A DNA stretch of 63,259 nt from Deltaproteobacteria bacterium. Its GTDB lineage: Bacteria > Desulfobacterota > Desulfobacteria > Desulfobacterales > UBA5852. Positions 1 to 8,658 of this stretch are shown here, piece after piece (position 1 is the stretch's first letter; each line of letters begins with the position of its first letter). The notes under the pieces are model-generated. The model had not been told where the DNA came from and did not search any database. It saw only the letters and a list, made by a program, of their open reading frames with translations. The stretch spans positions 1 to 63,259 of the forward strand of contig JAHLLS010000031.1 in the NCBI GenBank assembly GCA_020444045.1, read 5' to 3'. The translations under genes were made by a program, and so were the position numbers.

Positions 1-872
1 CCCTCGGCGGCGCCTGCCCCCACCAGGGTGTGCATCTCGTCGATAAAAAGAATGACCTCCCCCTCGGCATCTTCGATTTCTTTCAACACGGCCTTGAGGC
101 GGTCTTCGAACTCCCCCCGGTATTTGGCCCCGGCGATCAGGGCCCCCATGTCGAGGGCCACCAGGCGCCGGTTCTTGAGGGATTCGGACACATCGCCTTC
201 CACGATGCGGCGGGCCAGCCCTTCTACGATGGCAGTCTTGCCCACACCAGGCTCACCGATCAGCACCGGGTTGTTCTTGGTGCGACGCGAGAGCACCTGG
301 ACGATGCGGCGGATCTCTTCGTCGCGGCCGATCACCGGGTCCAGCTTGCCCGTGCGGGCCAGTTCGGTAAGGTCACGGCTGAATTTCTCCAGAGCCTGGT
401 ATTTTTCTTCCGGATTGGGATCGGTGATGCGCTGGGAACCGCGGATCTCCATGAGCACCTTGAGCAGGTTGTCGCGGGTCACGCCGTGACGTTTCAAAAT
501 AGCCGCCGCCTCCCCCCCCTTGGCCTCCGCCAGCACCAGCAGGATGTGCTCGATGCTGACGTACTCGTCCTTCATTTTGGCCGCTTCGTCGAAGGCTTTC
601 TCGATCGCCGCCCGCGTATCGTTTGAAAGATAGACCTCGGACGCTCCACTGACCTTGGGCAACCGGTCCACGGCCGTCTGGATCTCGTCGCGCACCGCAT
701 CCGGGGCCACCCCCAGCTTGCGCAGGACCGTTCGGGCAATGCCCTCTTTTTCCTCCAGCATGGCCAGCAGCAGGTGCTCATTGACGATCTGCTGATTCCC
801 GTAGCGCGACGCCAGGGACTGGGCGTTCTGGATGAGCTCCTGTGATTTTATCGTCAGCTTGTCAAACCGCAT
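1..872 (-). CDS. clpB: ATP-dependent chaperone ClpB, N-terminal part (cut by window edge)
   Basis: ClpB is a cytosolic hexameric AAA+ disaggregase that works with DnaK to rescue aggregated proteins. About 290 residues are visible. The protein begins MRFDKLTIKSQELIQ, continues through a Clp N domain with two repeats (roughly residues 1-150), and enters the first AAA+ module with Walker A GEPGVGKTA near residue 207 and Walker B LFIDEMH near the edge. The N domain and Walker A spacing match full-length ClpB rather than ClpA or ClpC. The ATG at 872-870 follows AGGAGG at good spacing. The rest lies outside the window. Upstream on the minus strand there is a TTGACA hexamer near 950, but I see no convincing sigma32 promoter. 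Confidence 0.95.
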   Translation of the reverse strand, partial: MRFDKLTIKSQELIQNAQSLASRYGNQQIVNEHLLLAMLEEKEGIARTVLRKLGVAPDAVRDEIQTAVDRLPKVSGASEVYLSNDTRAAIEKAFDEAAKMKDEYVSIEHILLVLAEAKGGEAAAILKRHGVTRDNLLKVLMEIRGSQRITDPNPEEKYQALEKFSRDLTELARTGKLDPVIGRDEEIRRIVQVLSRRTKNNPVLIGEPGVGKTAIVEGLARRIVEGDVSESLKNRRLVALDMGALIAGAKYRGEFEDRLKAVLKEIEDAEGEVILFIDEMHTLVGAGAAE

Positions 873-979
873 CCCTTCCTCCTATGGTGATTGATCTTAA
901 TGGTTTGAATCTTACAAGGCCAACGTATGTATTGTTGAACGCCTGTCAATCACTTTCCGTACATTACTTTATAAAAATA

Positions 980-1516
980 TTATTTTTTAGTAATATTGAG
1001 CCACCCATGACAGGACGGCGCTTCCCGCAAACTTTCATAAAGAACAATGCCCACGGCCGTGGAAAGATTGAGGCTGCGGATCGCCCGCGTTATGGGGACG
1101 TGGTAATGGGCGTCAGGATAGCGCTGCAATATCCCATTCGGAAGCCCCCGGGTCTCCGAACCGAAGATCAGGAACATGCGTGCCTGAATGGGCATGCGTC
1201 GGTAGGAACGGGAACCCAGCTTGGCGAAAAGGCAGATCTCTTCGGGTGCGGGGGCCATGCCGGCCAAAAAGTGGTCGAAACTGTCCCACACCGACAAATC
1301 GACACGGGGCCAATAGTCCAGTCCGGCCCGCTTCACTTGGCGGCTGTCCAGCGAAAACCCCAGCGGCAGCACCAGGTGCAGGCTCGCATTGACACCCAGG
1401 CAGGTCCGCCCCACGTTGCCGGTATTCCAGTGAACCTCCGGCGCCACGAGCACGATGTGACGTTCGAGGGGCGGAAGGGATGTATGTGTTGGCATGATGG
1501 GATCGGATGTTTTCAT
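980..1516 (-). CDS. trmL: tRNA (cytidine(34)-2'-O)-methyltransferase, TrmL type (SPOUT)
   Basis: This is a small SpoU-family enzyme of 178 residues predicted to 2'-O-methylate the wobble position of tRNA-Leu using SAM. The three family motifs are visible: NTGNVGRTC near residue 31, LIFGSETRGLP near residue 116, and SLNLSTAVGIVLYE near residue 147, which form the trefoil knot and SAM site. It lacks the N-terminal extension of the larger TrmH/RlmB enzymes, which favours TrmL. It is slightly longer than E. coli TrmL because of a polar N-terminal leader. The ATG at 1516 has no clear Shine-Dalgarno sequence, and an internal ATG seven codons later is possible. It is a single gene downstream of, and in the same direction as, the frameshifted gene at 1653-2202. 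Confidence 0.88.
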   Translation of the reverse strand: MKTSDPIMPTHTSLPPLERHIVLVAPEVHWNTGNVGRTCLGVNASLHLVLPLGFSLDSRQVKRAGLDYWPRVDLSVWDSFDHFLAGMAPAPEEICLFAKLGSRSYRRMPIQARMFLIFGSETRGLPNGILQRYPDAHYHVPITRAIRSLNLSTAVGIVLYESLREAPSCHGWLNITKK

Positions 1517-1652
1517 GGGTAAATTGTACCGTTTAAGGCTTCAAGGGGTCAAGGATCAGAGGGGTCGAGAGATAAAGAAATCATTGCTAATAATACGCAT
1601 CAGAGCGTTTTTCACTTCTTTGTTTTTTCCATAAAATGAGGTTCTCCTCCCC

Positions 1653-2202
1653 TTAGAATTTACGTGGCTTGCACACGATTTCCCTCACCCTGAGGTCAAA
1701 AAAAGAGGACTGGTGGGCCGGTTTGATCACCAGGGCCGTATCGGCCCCTTTCGACGCGCCGCCGATGGCGATGATGTCGCGGCCGGACAGGGCGCCGGCA
1801 TCCGCTGCCATGATGGCCACTTCCACGGCCACCTTGGCGCCTTGCCCGAAAATTTTCAGGGTATCGGCCATCAACAGCACCGGGCAGACCCCGCCGTGTT
1901 TCTTGGCCACGCTGCGCTCCACCCCGGACAGTGCGTGGGTAGCCATGACGACCTGCACGCCTTGGTCCGTCAAATCACGCCGTACCGTTTCGGACATGAC
2001 GGACTGGAAGGGTTCCTTGAACCCGCAGTGATAGGTCACGGCCGTAATCCTGAAGCCGGGGCAGTGCCCCAGGGCCGCATAGGCGGTGTCTCCGCTGGTG
2101 GTCGCCAGAACGATTTCATCGAGCCCCCAGTTCCTGCCCGCGCCTGGCAGCTTCGGTCAGGGTCGGGACCGTGTTGACATTTCCGGGTTGGTCGAAATAC
2201 AC
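1653..2202 (-). pseudogene. pyruvate-kinase C-terminal-domain-like protein, frameshifted
   Basis: Reading from a GTG at 2202, preceded by AAGGAGGA, gives a protein starting VYFDQPGNVNTVPTLTEAA. It resembles stand-alone proteins related to the pyruvate kinase C-terminal domain, whose function is not established. After ELG the frame runs into TGA. Dropping one base from the run of five C (2124-2128, + strand) restores one frame: LGLDEIVLATTSGDTAYAALG, then TYHCGF, then GRDIIAIGGASKGADTALV, to the TAA at 1653. The restored product is about 182 residues. Both halves look like normal coding sequence, so the break is either a recent mutation or a base-calling error in a homopolymer. The downstream half alone (1653-2039) would be a 128-residue fragment. 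Confidence 0.75.
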
Positions 2203-2269
2203 TTGTCCTCCTTCAGTTGGCCGCTATGAATATCAGAGCGTTATATGCTTTGATGGAGCCATGCCTTTC

Positions 2270-2460
2270 CCCACCCTTTTTCACGAGGCTGAGCATCGGG
2301 GACACGGCCGAAATAGACGCGGCGACTGTCTGAGCCCGCTGCCAGGCGGGTGAGTTTCGGTGCCTCCGGCCGCGGCCCCGACGCGCAGGCGAACCCGAAG
2401 GGCTCGTGAAACGGGCGCCTTCTTTTGGTTACTTTTCTTCCGCGCGGAAGAAAAGTAACA
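2270..2460. repeat. interspersed repeat ending in a perfect 32-bp palindrome
   Basis: The spacer 2203-2559 contains no convincing gene. Its right half is G+C-rich and ends in a perfect palindrome at 2428-2459, with arms gttacttttcttccgc and gcggaagaaaagtaac and no spacer. The preceding stretch (ggctcgtgaaacgggcgccttcttttgg, in pieces) resembles a dispersed element I recall being common in proteobacterial genomes, where it gives spurious ORFs reading like KRRPFHEPFGFACA on the opposite strand (here 2241-2471 minus). I treat it as a non-coding repeat. The left border is approximate. Confidence 0.5.
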
Positions 2461-2559
2461 TGCAAAAACATACAAAAGGAAGCAATAAAATACGAATCGG
2501 ACGATATCCGTCAGCAAATTCTGGAATTCGACCGCTTACGAACCCAGGGAGCATACACC

Positions 2560-3408
2560 ATGATCATCGACTTCCACACCCACATCTTCCCGCCCGAAAT
2601 CCGGCAGGATCGCAGCGCCTGTTTTATGTCCGAGGAAGCCTTTTACCGCCTTTACAGCGACCCCAAAGCCTGCATGATCGGCGCCCGGGAATTGATCGAC
2701 ACCATGGACGAGGAAGGGGTCGACCGCTCGGTGATCTTCGGGTTTCCCTGGAAAGAGGCCGATCGCTTCCGGCGCCAGAACGACTATATCATGGAAGCCG
2801 TGGCGGCGCATCCCGACCGCCTGATCGGCCTGGCCTGCTTCGATGCCGAACACCCCTCGGCGGCGGAGGAAACCGAACGCTGCCTGGCAGGCGGGCTATC
2901 CGGCGTCGGTGAACTGGCCTACTATGAATCCGGCATCACCGAAGACAACCTGGAGCGCCTGGCCCCGGTCATGGAAATCTGCCGGGAGAAAAACGCCGTC
3001 GTGCTGATCCACACCAACGAGCCGGTGGGCCACATCTATCCCGGAAAATCGCCCAATACCCTGAGCCAGATTTACGCCCTGCCGCAACGCTTCCCGGAAA
3101 ACCGCCTCGTTTTGGCCCACTGGGGCGGCGGTCTGTTTTTTTACGCCCTGCTCAAAAAGGAAGTCCGTGAAACCCTGCGAAATGTCTACTTCGATACGGC
3201 CGCCTCGCCCTTCCTGTACCATCCTTCGGTATGGGAAATGGCGGCCCGCATCGTGGGGATCGACAAGATCCTGTTCGGTACGGATTATCCCTTGCTGAAA
3301 CCCGCCCGCTATTTCCGCGAAATCGATGCCAGCGCCTTGAGCGAGGAAGACCGCGCTCTCATCAAGGGCGGCAATGCCGCATCCTTGCTGGGGTTGACCA
3401 CTTCCTGA
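2560..3408 (+). CDS. amidohydrolase family protein (TIM-barrel metal hydrolase)
   Basis: The 282-residue protein belongs to the amidohydrolase_2 family, cytosolic metal-dependent hydrolases or decarboxylases. An N-terminal DFHTHIFPP gives the HxH metal ligands at about residues 5-7. VLIHTNEPVGH and LVLAHWGGG supply further histidines on the barrel strands, and FGTDYPLL near residue 247 supplies the conserved Asp. The substrate cannot be read from sequence. The ATG at 2560 has GGGAG upstream and starts directly before the metal motif. A longer frame from 2425 runs through the repeat palindrome and is unlikely to be translated. The gene stands alone, flanked on both sides by long inverted repeats. 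Confidence 0.85.
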   Translation: MIIDFHTHIFPPEIRQDRSACFMSEEAFYRLYSDPKACMIGARELIDTMDEEGVDRSVIFGFPWKEADRFRRQNDYIMEAVAAHPDRLIGLACFDAEHPSAAEETERCLAGGLSGVGELAYYESGITEDNLERLAPVMEICREKNAVVLIHTNEPVGHIYPGKSPNTLSQIYALPQRFPENRLVLAHWGGGLFFYALLKKEVRETLRNVYFDTAASPFLYHPSVWEMAARIVGIDKILFGTDYPLLKPARYFREIDASALSEEDRALIKGGNAASLLGLTTS

Positions 3409-3422
3409 ATCCTCCCTTATCC

Positions 3423-3450
3423 GCGTTTTCTTTCACGTGTAAGAAAACGC
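3423..3450. repeat. inverted repeat downstream of the amidohydrolase gene
   Basis: Ten-base arms gcgttttctt and aagaaaacgc flank an 8-base centre that contains cacgtg, making a near-perfect 28-bp palindrome. The design (TTTTCTT arms around a CpG-rich centre) resembles the palindrome at 2428-2459. No T-tract follows on either strand, so a rho-independent terminator is not clearly supported. Confidence 0.5.
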
Positions 3451-3528
3451 ACAAACGATATAAACTACCGCTCGGACAATGGGCCTTTGCGCAGGGCCTT
3501 TACCCGAGATGCCACAATGCTTAACAAT

Positions 3529-3556
3529 AACCCATCTCAAAATTTTGAGATGGGTT
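3529..3556. repeat. perfect 28-bp palindrome upstream of the GAF-domain gene
   Basis: The arms aacccatctcaaaa and ttttgagatgggtt are exactly complementary with no spacer, ending 29 bp before the ATG at 3586. It could be an operator for the GAF gene or a terminator stem for the upstream gene. The centre AAAATTTT and the lack of a following T-run leave this open. Confidence 0.6.
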
Positions 3557-3585
3557 CAAATAACCGCGAACATTAGGAGCCGACC

Positions 3586-4596
3586 ATGACCGTCAAACGC
3601 GACGCCACCTTTCTCGATCTGTTTATCGACGTCACCAAAGCCATCACCGCCAGCCTCGATGTGGACGAAGTCTTCAACCTGATCACCCGTAAAATACCCG
3701 AAATCCTCGATGTCGACGCCGCCACCATCCGCCTGCTGGATGCCGCCGGCGAAAAGCTCGAGCTGCGTGCCGCCCATGGCCTGAGCGAGGCCTATCTCAA
3801 CCGGGGCACCATCGACACCGAGCAACCCATCTTCAAGGCCCTCTCCGGCGAGCCTATCGTGATCGCCGACGCCCCCCAGGATCCCCGGATCAACTATCCG
3901 GAGGCCACCCGCAAGGAAGGCATCCGGACCATCCTGGTGGTGCCCATCCCGATTCGGGGGCGTATCAACGGCATCCTGCGACTACTGACCAAAACACAGC
4001 GGATTTACACCCGGGACGAGATCGATTTCGTCACCGCCCTGGGGGAGCAGTGCGGCATTGCCATCGAAAACGCCCGCATCTTCATGGAACAGCAGATCCA
4101 GCTCGATTATTTCAAAGCCATTCACGACATCGGCAAGCAAATCAACGCCACTTACGAACTGGGCACCATCCTGGACCTCATTGTCACGCGCCTTCCAGCC
4201 GTCATGGGGCTTAAGGCCGCCACCATCCGGCTGATCGAGGAGAACAAGGGCAAACTGGCGCTCAAGGCGGCCTATGGCTTGAGCCAGACTTATCTCCAAA
4301 GGGGCCCTGTGGATGACGAACTGGCGACCTACTATATCAAGGAGGGGGAGCCGGTGGTGATCCCCGACGCGCGCAAGGACATTCACACCCTTTACCACGC
4401 GGAAGCCAAAGCCGAAGGTATCCGCAGTATCCTGGCCGTACCGATTGCGGTCCAGGGCGAAATCATCGGTATTTTAAGGCTGCTCACCGAAGACGTTCGC
4501 TATTTCTCGACCGTCGACATCAACTTCGCCATGGCGGTCGCCGAACAAAGCGGCATCGCAATCCAGCGGGCGCTGGACTATCCCAGACTGAAGTAA
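3586..4596 (+). CDS. tandem GAF-domain protein
   Basis: The 336-residue cytosolic protein consists of two GAF domains (about 20-165 and 190-330). Each repeats the same landmarks: LDVDAATIRLLD and GLKAATIRLIEE, AAHGLSEAYLNRG and AAYGLSQTYLQRG, then GIRTILVVPI and GIRSILAVPI, and finally EQCGIAIENA and EQSGIAIQRA. No kinase, HTH, GGDEF or phosphatase output domain is present, so it is a stand-alone sensor, perhaps binding a small molecule or partner protein. The near-identical motif order suggests internal duplication. AGGAG lies 7-8 bases before the ATG, and a 28-bp palindrome sits just upstream. The ligand is unknown. Confidence 0.88.
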   Translation: MTVKRDATFLDLFIDVTKAITASLDVDEVFNLITRKIPEILDVDAATIRLLDAAGEKLELRAAHGLSEAYLNRGTIDTEQPIFKALSGEPIVIADAPQDPRINYPEATRKEGIRTILVVPIPIRGRINGILRLLTKTQRIYTRDEIDFVTALGEQCGIAIENARIFMEQQIQLDYFKAIHDIGKQINATYELGTILDLIVTRLPAVMGLKAATIRLIEENKGKLALKAAYGLSQTYLQRGPVDDELATYYIKEGEPVVIPDARKDIHTLYHAEAKAEGIRSILAVPIAVQGEIIGILRLLTEDVRYFSTVDINFAMAVAEQSGIAIQRALDYPRLK

Positions 4597-4634
4597 AAGA
4601 AAGTCGCGGGGAAGCCCCCTGGCGCGGCGGGCTT

Positions 4635-5330
4635 TCAGGAAACGAAGCGCAACCCCTCCTGGATTTCCGCCAGGATGGGCTTCATTTTCGTCTGGTGTTC
4701 CGGCGGCACCATCAGCACGGGGGCCGGCTGGTTGGGAATCAGGCGGGAGGCTTCCGTCGACGGCCGCCCGTCACGGTAGGCCGCCCGCCACTCTTCCCGC
4801 GCCAATGCCTGAAGGACATCCTGCATATTGCCGAAGCATCCCGGGCGATCGATGTGCTCGATGGTTTGAAGAAATACGGTGTTGACGGTCAGCACCCAGT
4901 CGTCCACGTCGGCATAGCCCGTCGTCGCACAGGGTTGACGGGACACCATGCAGCGGCAGCCAAAAGGGCGCAGGCCATAGAGGGAACAGGCCGCATCGCT
5001 TAACAGGGAACAGCGGGACCCGTCATGGACCACGTCGTCATCCGGCGCTTCATGACCATCCCGACAAAGCGCCGCAATCTGGTTGGTGGTCCAGCGTGGC
5101 CGGAAGATATCCTGATCGGCACCCTGCCGCAGGGCAGCCAGGCATTTTGCCTGCTGGGCCGCATCCAGGCCCTGGAGCAGATACAAGCCCTCGAGGGTCG
5201 TCATGGTCACGTTCCGTGAGCAGCAGTCCGCACAGAATTTGCGACAGGCCAGGTTGTCGAGGGAATCACAGAACCGATCGTATACCCGGTAGAGATGGGC
5301 TAGCGCAGCCAGCCGCTGGTCGATGGTCAC
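4635..5330 (-). CDS. YkgJ-family cysteine-cluster protein
   Basis: This 231-residue protein belongs to the YkgJ / CxxCxxCC family, putative zinc- or iron-chelating proteins of unknown biochemical role. The cysteines occur as CRKFCADCCSRN near residues 33-44 and in a second group CSLLSDAACSLYGLRPFGCRC near residues 105-125. The start is the GTG at 5330, which overlaps the TGA of the upstream gene as GTGA, implying translational coupling. A longer in-frame reading to 5741 is antisense-like and lies inside the upstream gene. It is one of four YkgJ proteins in this window. Confidence 0.8.
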   Translation of the reverse strand: MTIDQRLAALAHLYRVYDRFCDSLDNLACRKFCADCCSRNVTMTTLEGLYLLQGLDAAQQAKCLAALRQGADQDIFRPRWTTNQIAALCRDGHEAPDDDVVHDGSRCSLLSDAACSLYGLRPFGCRCMVSRQPCATTGYADVDDWVLTVNTVFLQTIEHIDRPGCFGNMQDVLQALAREEWRAAYRDGRPSTEASRLIPNQPAPVLMVPPEHQTKMKPILAEIQEGLRFVS

Positions 5331-6547
5331 GGCGCGGCCTCCCCGGAAACAGCGCTGCCCCGGGCCAGACGCGAGGCCCGGACAGGATCTCGACCCAGCG
5401 CGTCTTTCATGTAATCCAGAAACACCATGGCCTCGAGCTGCGGCCGCGTCAGTTGTTCCAGATAGGCCCCGTTTTCCACATGTTGCGCATACCATTGGTC
5501 CGGAAACTGCCGATCGTTGCCAAAGCGGTTTTCGAGGGATTGCAGGTGCCGACGCCCGCCCGCCTGCAGCTGCATTCGATCCATGCCGCGAATCTCTTCG
5601 GCCGCAGCCGCAATTTGGGAAGGCGGGGGCAGGCGGGGGTCTTCCAGGATTTGCCGGCAGGTTTCGGCGTAACGCTCCAGGCCCCGCCGGATATGACTGC
5701 GCCGGACGAAATTCATGTCGTTCCATCCCGCCCGCAGCCACTTGAACAGACCGCAGCGGACCCGGGGCGTCGCGTCATCGGCCTGGATATACACAATCGC
5801 CGAGAAGGCGTCGTACATGTAGGATTCGACCCAGCCGAGCCCCATCTTGTTGATGCCCTTCTCACCGCTGTAGATATAATTCCAGTCATCATCGGGTCCC
5901 AGTACGAACCCCTTGCGCCCGACATCGGAAAGGTCCCGCTGGCGGGCCAGCGAAATCCACACCGACCGGCCGCCGATCCGACACATGACCAGAGTACGGG
6001 CCAGATCGTAGCTATAATAGGCCCCGGAAAAGAGATCAGGCGCGATCTCCTCGTGTTCGATGCCATGAATCACAAGGGGCGCATCCAAATCGGTTAACCG
6101 TTTTGCGATGTCTTTCGGAAACGGCTGGGGCTGGCCATTGACCTCTTTCCAGTAGGAACAGCGGATGGAAGACAACGCCAGAACATGCGACGGGATGACC
6201 GGATGGAAGGCATATTCGAGAATTGTCGCCAGGGATTGCTGCAGCTTGAATTCGTGATATACAAGAGGGTCCAGAAGGCGGTCAGAAGTGGAAAAATATG
6301 CATCATCCGCCGGCTTGTCCTGCAGAACAAAGTCGATCAGGGGCGCCAGCTTGCGGGGATCAATGGTGGTGGCCCCGGGGTTGTCGGCCAATTGCAGGAG
6401 ATAGCCCACCCCCGGCTGAATCGTGTCTGGCAGGGAGCGTTCGGCGGCCTCAAGCGGGGTCCCAAAAACCATTAACCATAGCCCGATCACCGTCAACAAA
6501 AAAGACGGCCGCCCCGGACGGGGATTATCGCAAAGTAAATGCGTCAT
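5327..6547 (-). CDS. unknown secreted protein, coupled to a YkgJ protein
   Basis: I do not recognise this 406-residue protein. It has a typical signal peptide: a basic start (MTHLLCDNPRPGRP), a hydrophobic core (SFLLTVIGLWLMVFG) and a likely signal peptidase I site near TPLEA-AE, so export to the periplasm or beyond is predicted. The mature part has no transmembrane segment and no obvious repeats. It is rich in aromatic residues and mixes charged stretches with runs such as YSGEKGINKMGLGWVES. The ATG at 6547 sits 8 bases after AAGGGTGA; an in-frame GTG at 6565 is an alternative. It overlaps the downstream YkgJ gene by GTGA, so the two are probably made together. Confidence 0.65.
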   Translation of the reverse strand: MTHLLCDNPRPGRPSFLLTVIGLWLMVFGTPLEAAERSLPDTIQPGVGYLLQLADNPGATTIDPRKLAPLIDFVLQDKPADDAYFSTSDRLLDPLVYHEFKLQQSLATILEYAFHPVIPSHVLALSSIRCSYWKEVNGQPQPFPKDIAKRLTDLDAPLVIHGIEHEEIAPDLFSGAYYSYDLARTLVMCRIGGRSVWISLARQRDLSDVGRKGFVLGPDDDWNYIYSGEKGINKMGLGWVESYMYDAFSAIVYIQADDATPRVRCGLFKWLRAGWNDMNFVRRSHIRRGLERYAETCRQILEDPRLPPPSQIAAAAEEIRGMDRMQLQAGGRRHLQSLENRFGNDRQFPDQWYAQHVENGAYLEQLTRPQLEAMVFLDYMKDALGRDPVRASRLARGSAVSGEAAP

Positions 6548-6737
6548 GTGGTCATCACCCTTCACAGGCGCGGGGTTACGTGCAATATCCCTGAACCGTG
6601 CTTATCGTATGAAGAATATTTCGTGAACAAACGGCTGAAATCTCGCATTGGCTTGCCCTGCTTGTCAATGATCGTTCCCGGTCGACCCCCTGGCAGTTAT
6701 CGTCGGCCGATTCTTGCACCAAGGAGGTTTTAGAACC

Positions 6738-8615
6738 ATGATCGATAGCGACCCCGTTGAATGGCGGCAGCAAACCGTCACCCCGGAACAGGCCCTGACC
6801 CGTATCGAGCCCGGCATGAGCATTTTTATCGGCACCGGTGTGGCGGAACCCCTGACCATGGTCAGATCGCTCATGGCATCCAGTGCGCCGAACCTGCAGG
6901 ACCTCGAATTGACGCAGATCGTCAGCTTCGGCGATGCCATCTCCCTGCGGGAATTGCAAACCCACAAATATCGCCTGCGGACCTTTTTCTCCGGCTGGGT
7001 CGCCAGCGAGGCCATTACCACCGGACGGGTCGACCTGATCCCCAGCCGTTTCGCGCGCATACCGGAACTGATCGAGTCCGGGCAGATCACCTTTGATGTC
7101 GCCATTCTGCAAATCACACCACCGAACGAAGCCGGTTACTGCAGTCTGGGGGTGGCCGTGGATGCCGGACGCCAGGCCTTAGAGGCCGCCGATCTGGTCA
7201 TCGGCGAGATCAACACCCAAACCCCCTATACTTACGGCGATACCTTCGCGCACATATCCGAGTTCGATCTGCTGGTGGAAGCCACCGACCCCCCCATCTA
7301 TTTTCCACGCTGGCCGGTGGACGATGTCTTCGACCGGATTGCCGCCAACGTGGCCTCGCTGGTCGAAGACGGCAGCTGCCTGGCCTTTTCCATCGGACCG
7401 GTTTACGAAGCTCTTAGTAAGCATCTCAGCCACAAACGCAACCTGGGAATCCACACGCCCTTCCTGACGGATGCCACCATGGATCTGATCAAAAGCGGTG
7501 CGGTCACCAATCGCCGCAAAGGTATATTCAGGGGCAAGTCGGTTACCTCATATGCCTTTGGCACACCGGATCTCATGAAATGGCTGGACCGCAACCCCAT
7601 GATCGAATTCCAGGGTACCGACCGCGTCCTGAACCCCATGCGGATCGGCAGCAATTCCCGTTTCGTTTGCATTCTCCCGGCCCGCAAGGTCGATTTGTCC
7701 GGCCGCATCGCCCTGCATGCTGGCCGCGGCAATGTGGTGGCCGGTCTCGCCGAAGCCGCGGACATGGTCAGCGGTGCGGAGCTCTCGGCCGGCGGAAAAT
7801 CCATATTCGCCCTGCCCAGCCGTAATCGCAAGGGCGAGCCCAACATTCGTCTGAGTGTCGAACAATTTCCCAACCAGTTCAATTTACGTGAATCGGTGGA
7901 CATGGTGGCCACGGAATACGGCGTGGCCCACCTGCGGGGACGATCCGTGCGGGAGCGGGCCCTGGCCCTGATCGAAATCGCCCACCCGGACGACCGGGAG
8001 ACCCTGGTGGAGCAGGCCAAGGCCGAACACATCCTCTACCCCAACCAGATCTACCTGGCGGACAACGCGCGTCTGTATCCCTCGGAAATTGCCACCCGGC
8101 ACGTGTTCAAGAATGATCTGACCGTTGATTTCCGGGCCATCAAACCGTCGGATGTGGAAGATATGCGCCGGCTGTTCTACCGATTTTCGGATACCTCCGT
8201 CTACTACCGCTATTTCAGTCCCATCAAAACCATGCCGCACGCCAAGATGCAGGAATACGTCAATATCGATTTCAGCCGGACGCTCTCCATCGTGGGCCTT
8301 GTCAAGGAAATGGGGGAAGGCAGCATTATTGCGGAAGGTCGCTTTGTGCGCGAGCCGCACGGGCCGGTGGCTGACGTGGCGTTTGTCGTGGATGAAGCCT
8401 ACCAGGGGCACGGCATTGCCACGTTCATCCTGAAAATGCTGATCCGGCTGGCCAAAGAACGCGGCCTCAAAGGATTCAAGGCCGATGTCTTGAGTTCCAA
8501 CAAATCCATGCTGAAAGTTTTTGAAAAAAGCGGCCTGGCCGTCGAAGCCCGCGTGGTGGACGGGGTCTACGAATTGAATTTGCCCTTTAGCAGCCCGGCT
8601 GAAAACCGATCCTGA
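6738..8615 (+). CDS. acetyl-CoA hydrolase/CoA-transferase fused to a GNAT acetyltransferase
   Basis: The 625-residue protein has two parts. Residues 1 to about 450 resemble the 4-hydroxybutyrate / acetate CoA-transferase family, with a conserved Glu in NPMIEFQGTDR and the glycine-rich ALHAGRGNVVAGLAEAAD. Residues 460-620 form a GNAT domain, with VVDEAYQGHGIATFIL as the acetyl-CoA-binding motif A. The likely reaction is CoA transfer between a short-chain acyl-CoA and a carboxylate. The GNAT part may acetylate a protein target or bind acetyl-CoA as a sensor (inference). Such fusions are known in other bacteria. AAGGAGG precedes the ATG at 6738. The gene stands alone. Confidence 0.88.
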   Translation: MIDSDPVEWRQQTVTPEQALTRIEPGMSIFIGTGVAEPLTMVRSLMASSAPNLQDLELTQIVSFGDAISLRELQTHKYRLRTFFSGWVASEAITTGRVDLIPSRFARIPELIESGQITFDVAILQITPPNEAGYCSLGVAVDAGRQALEAADLVIGEINTQTPYTYGDTFAHISEFDLLVEATDPPIYFPRWPVDDVFDRIAANVASLVEDGSCLAFSIGPVYEALSKHLSHKRNLGIHTPFLTDATMDLIKSGAVTNRRKGIFRGKSVTSYAFGTPDLMKWLDRNPMIEFQGTDRVLNPMRIGSNSRFVCILPARKVDLSGRIALHAGRGNVVAGLAEAADMVSGAELSAGGKSIFALPSRNRKGEPNIRLSVEQFPNQFNLRESVDMVATEYGVAHLRGRSVRERALALIEIAHPDDRETLVEQAKAEHILYPNQIYLADNARLYPSEIATRHVFKNDLTVDFRAIKPSDVEDMRRLFYRFSDTSVYYRYFSPIKTMPHAKMQEYVNIDFSRTLSIVGLVKEMGEGSIIAEGRFVREPHGPVADVAFVVDEAYQGHGIATFILKMLIRLAKERGLKGFKADVLSSNKSMLKVFEKSGLAVEARVVDGVYELNLPFSSPAENRS

Positions 8616-8658
8616 TCACTTCTTGGCGTGTCGGCCGTTTACGCACAACCCCGCCCGT

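Noticed and set aside
2241..2471. 76-codon minus-strand frame across the repeat palindrome
   Set aside because: Translation resembles recurring spurious ORFs from dispersed repeats; no gene-like context.
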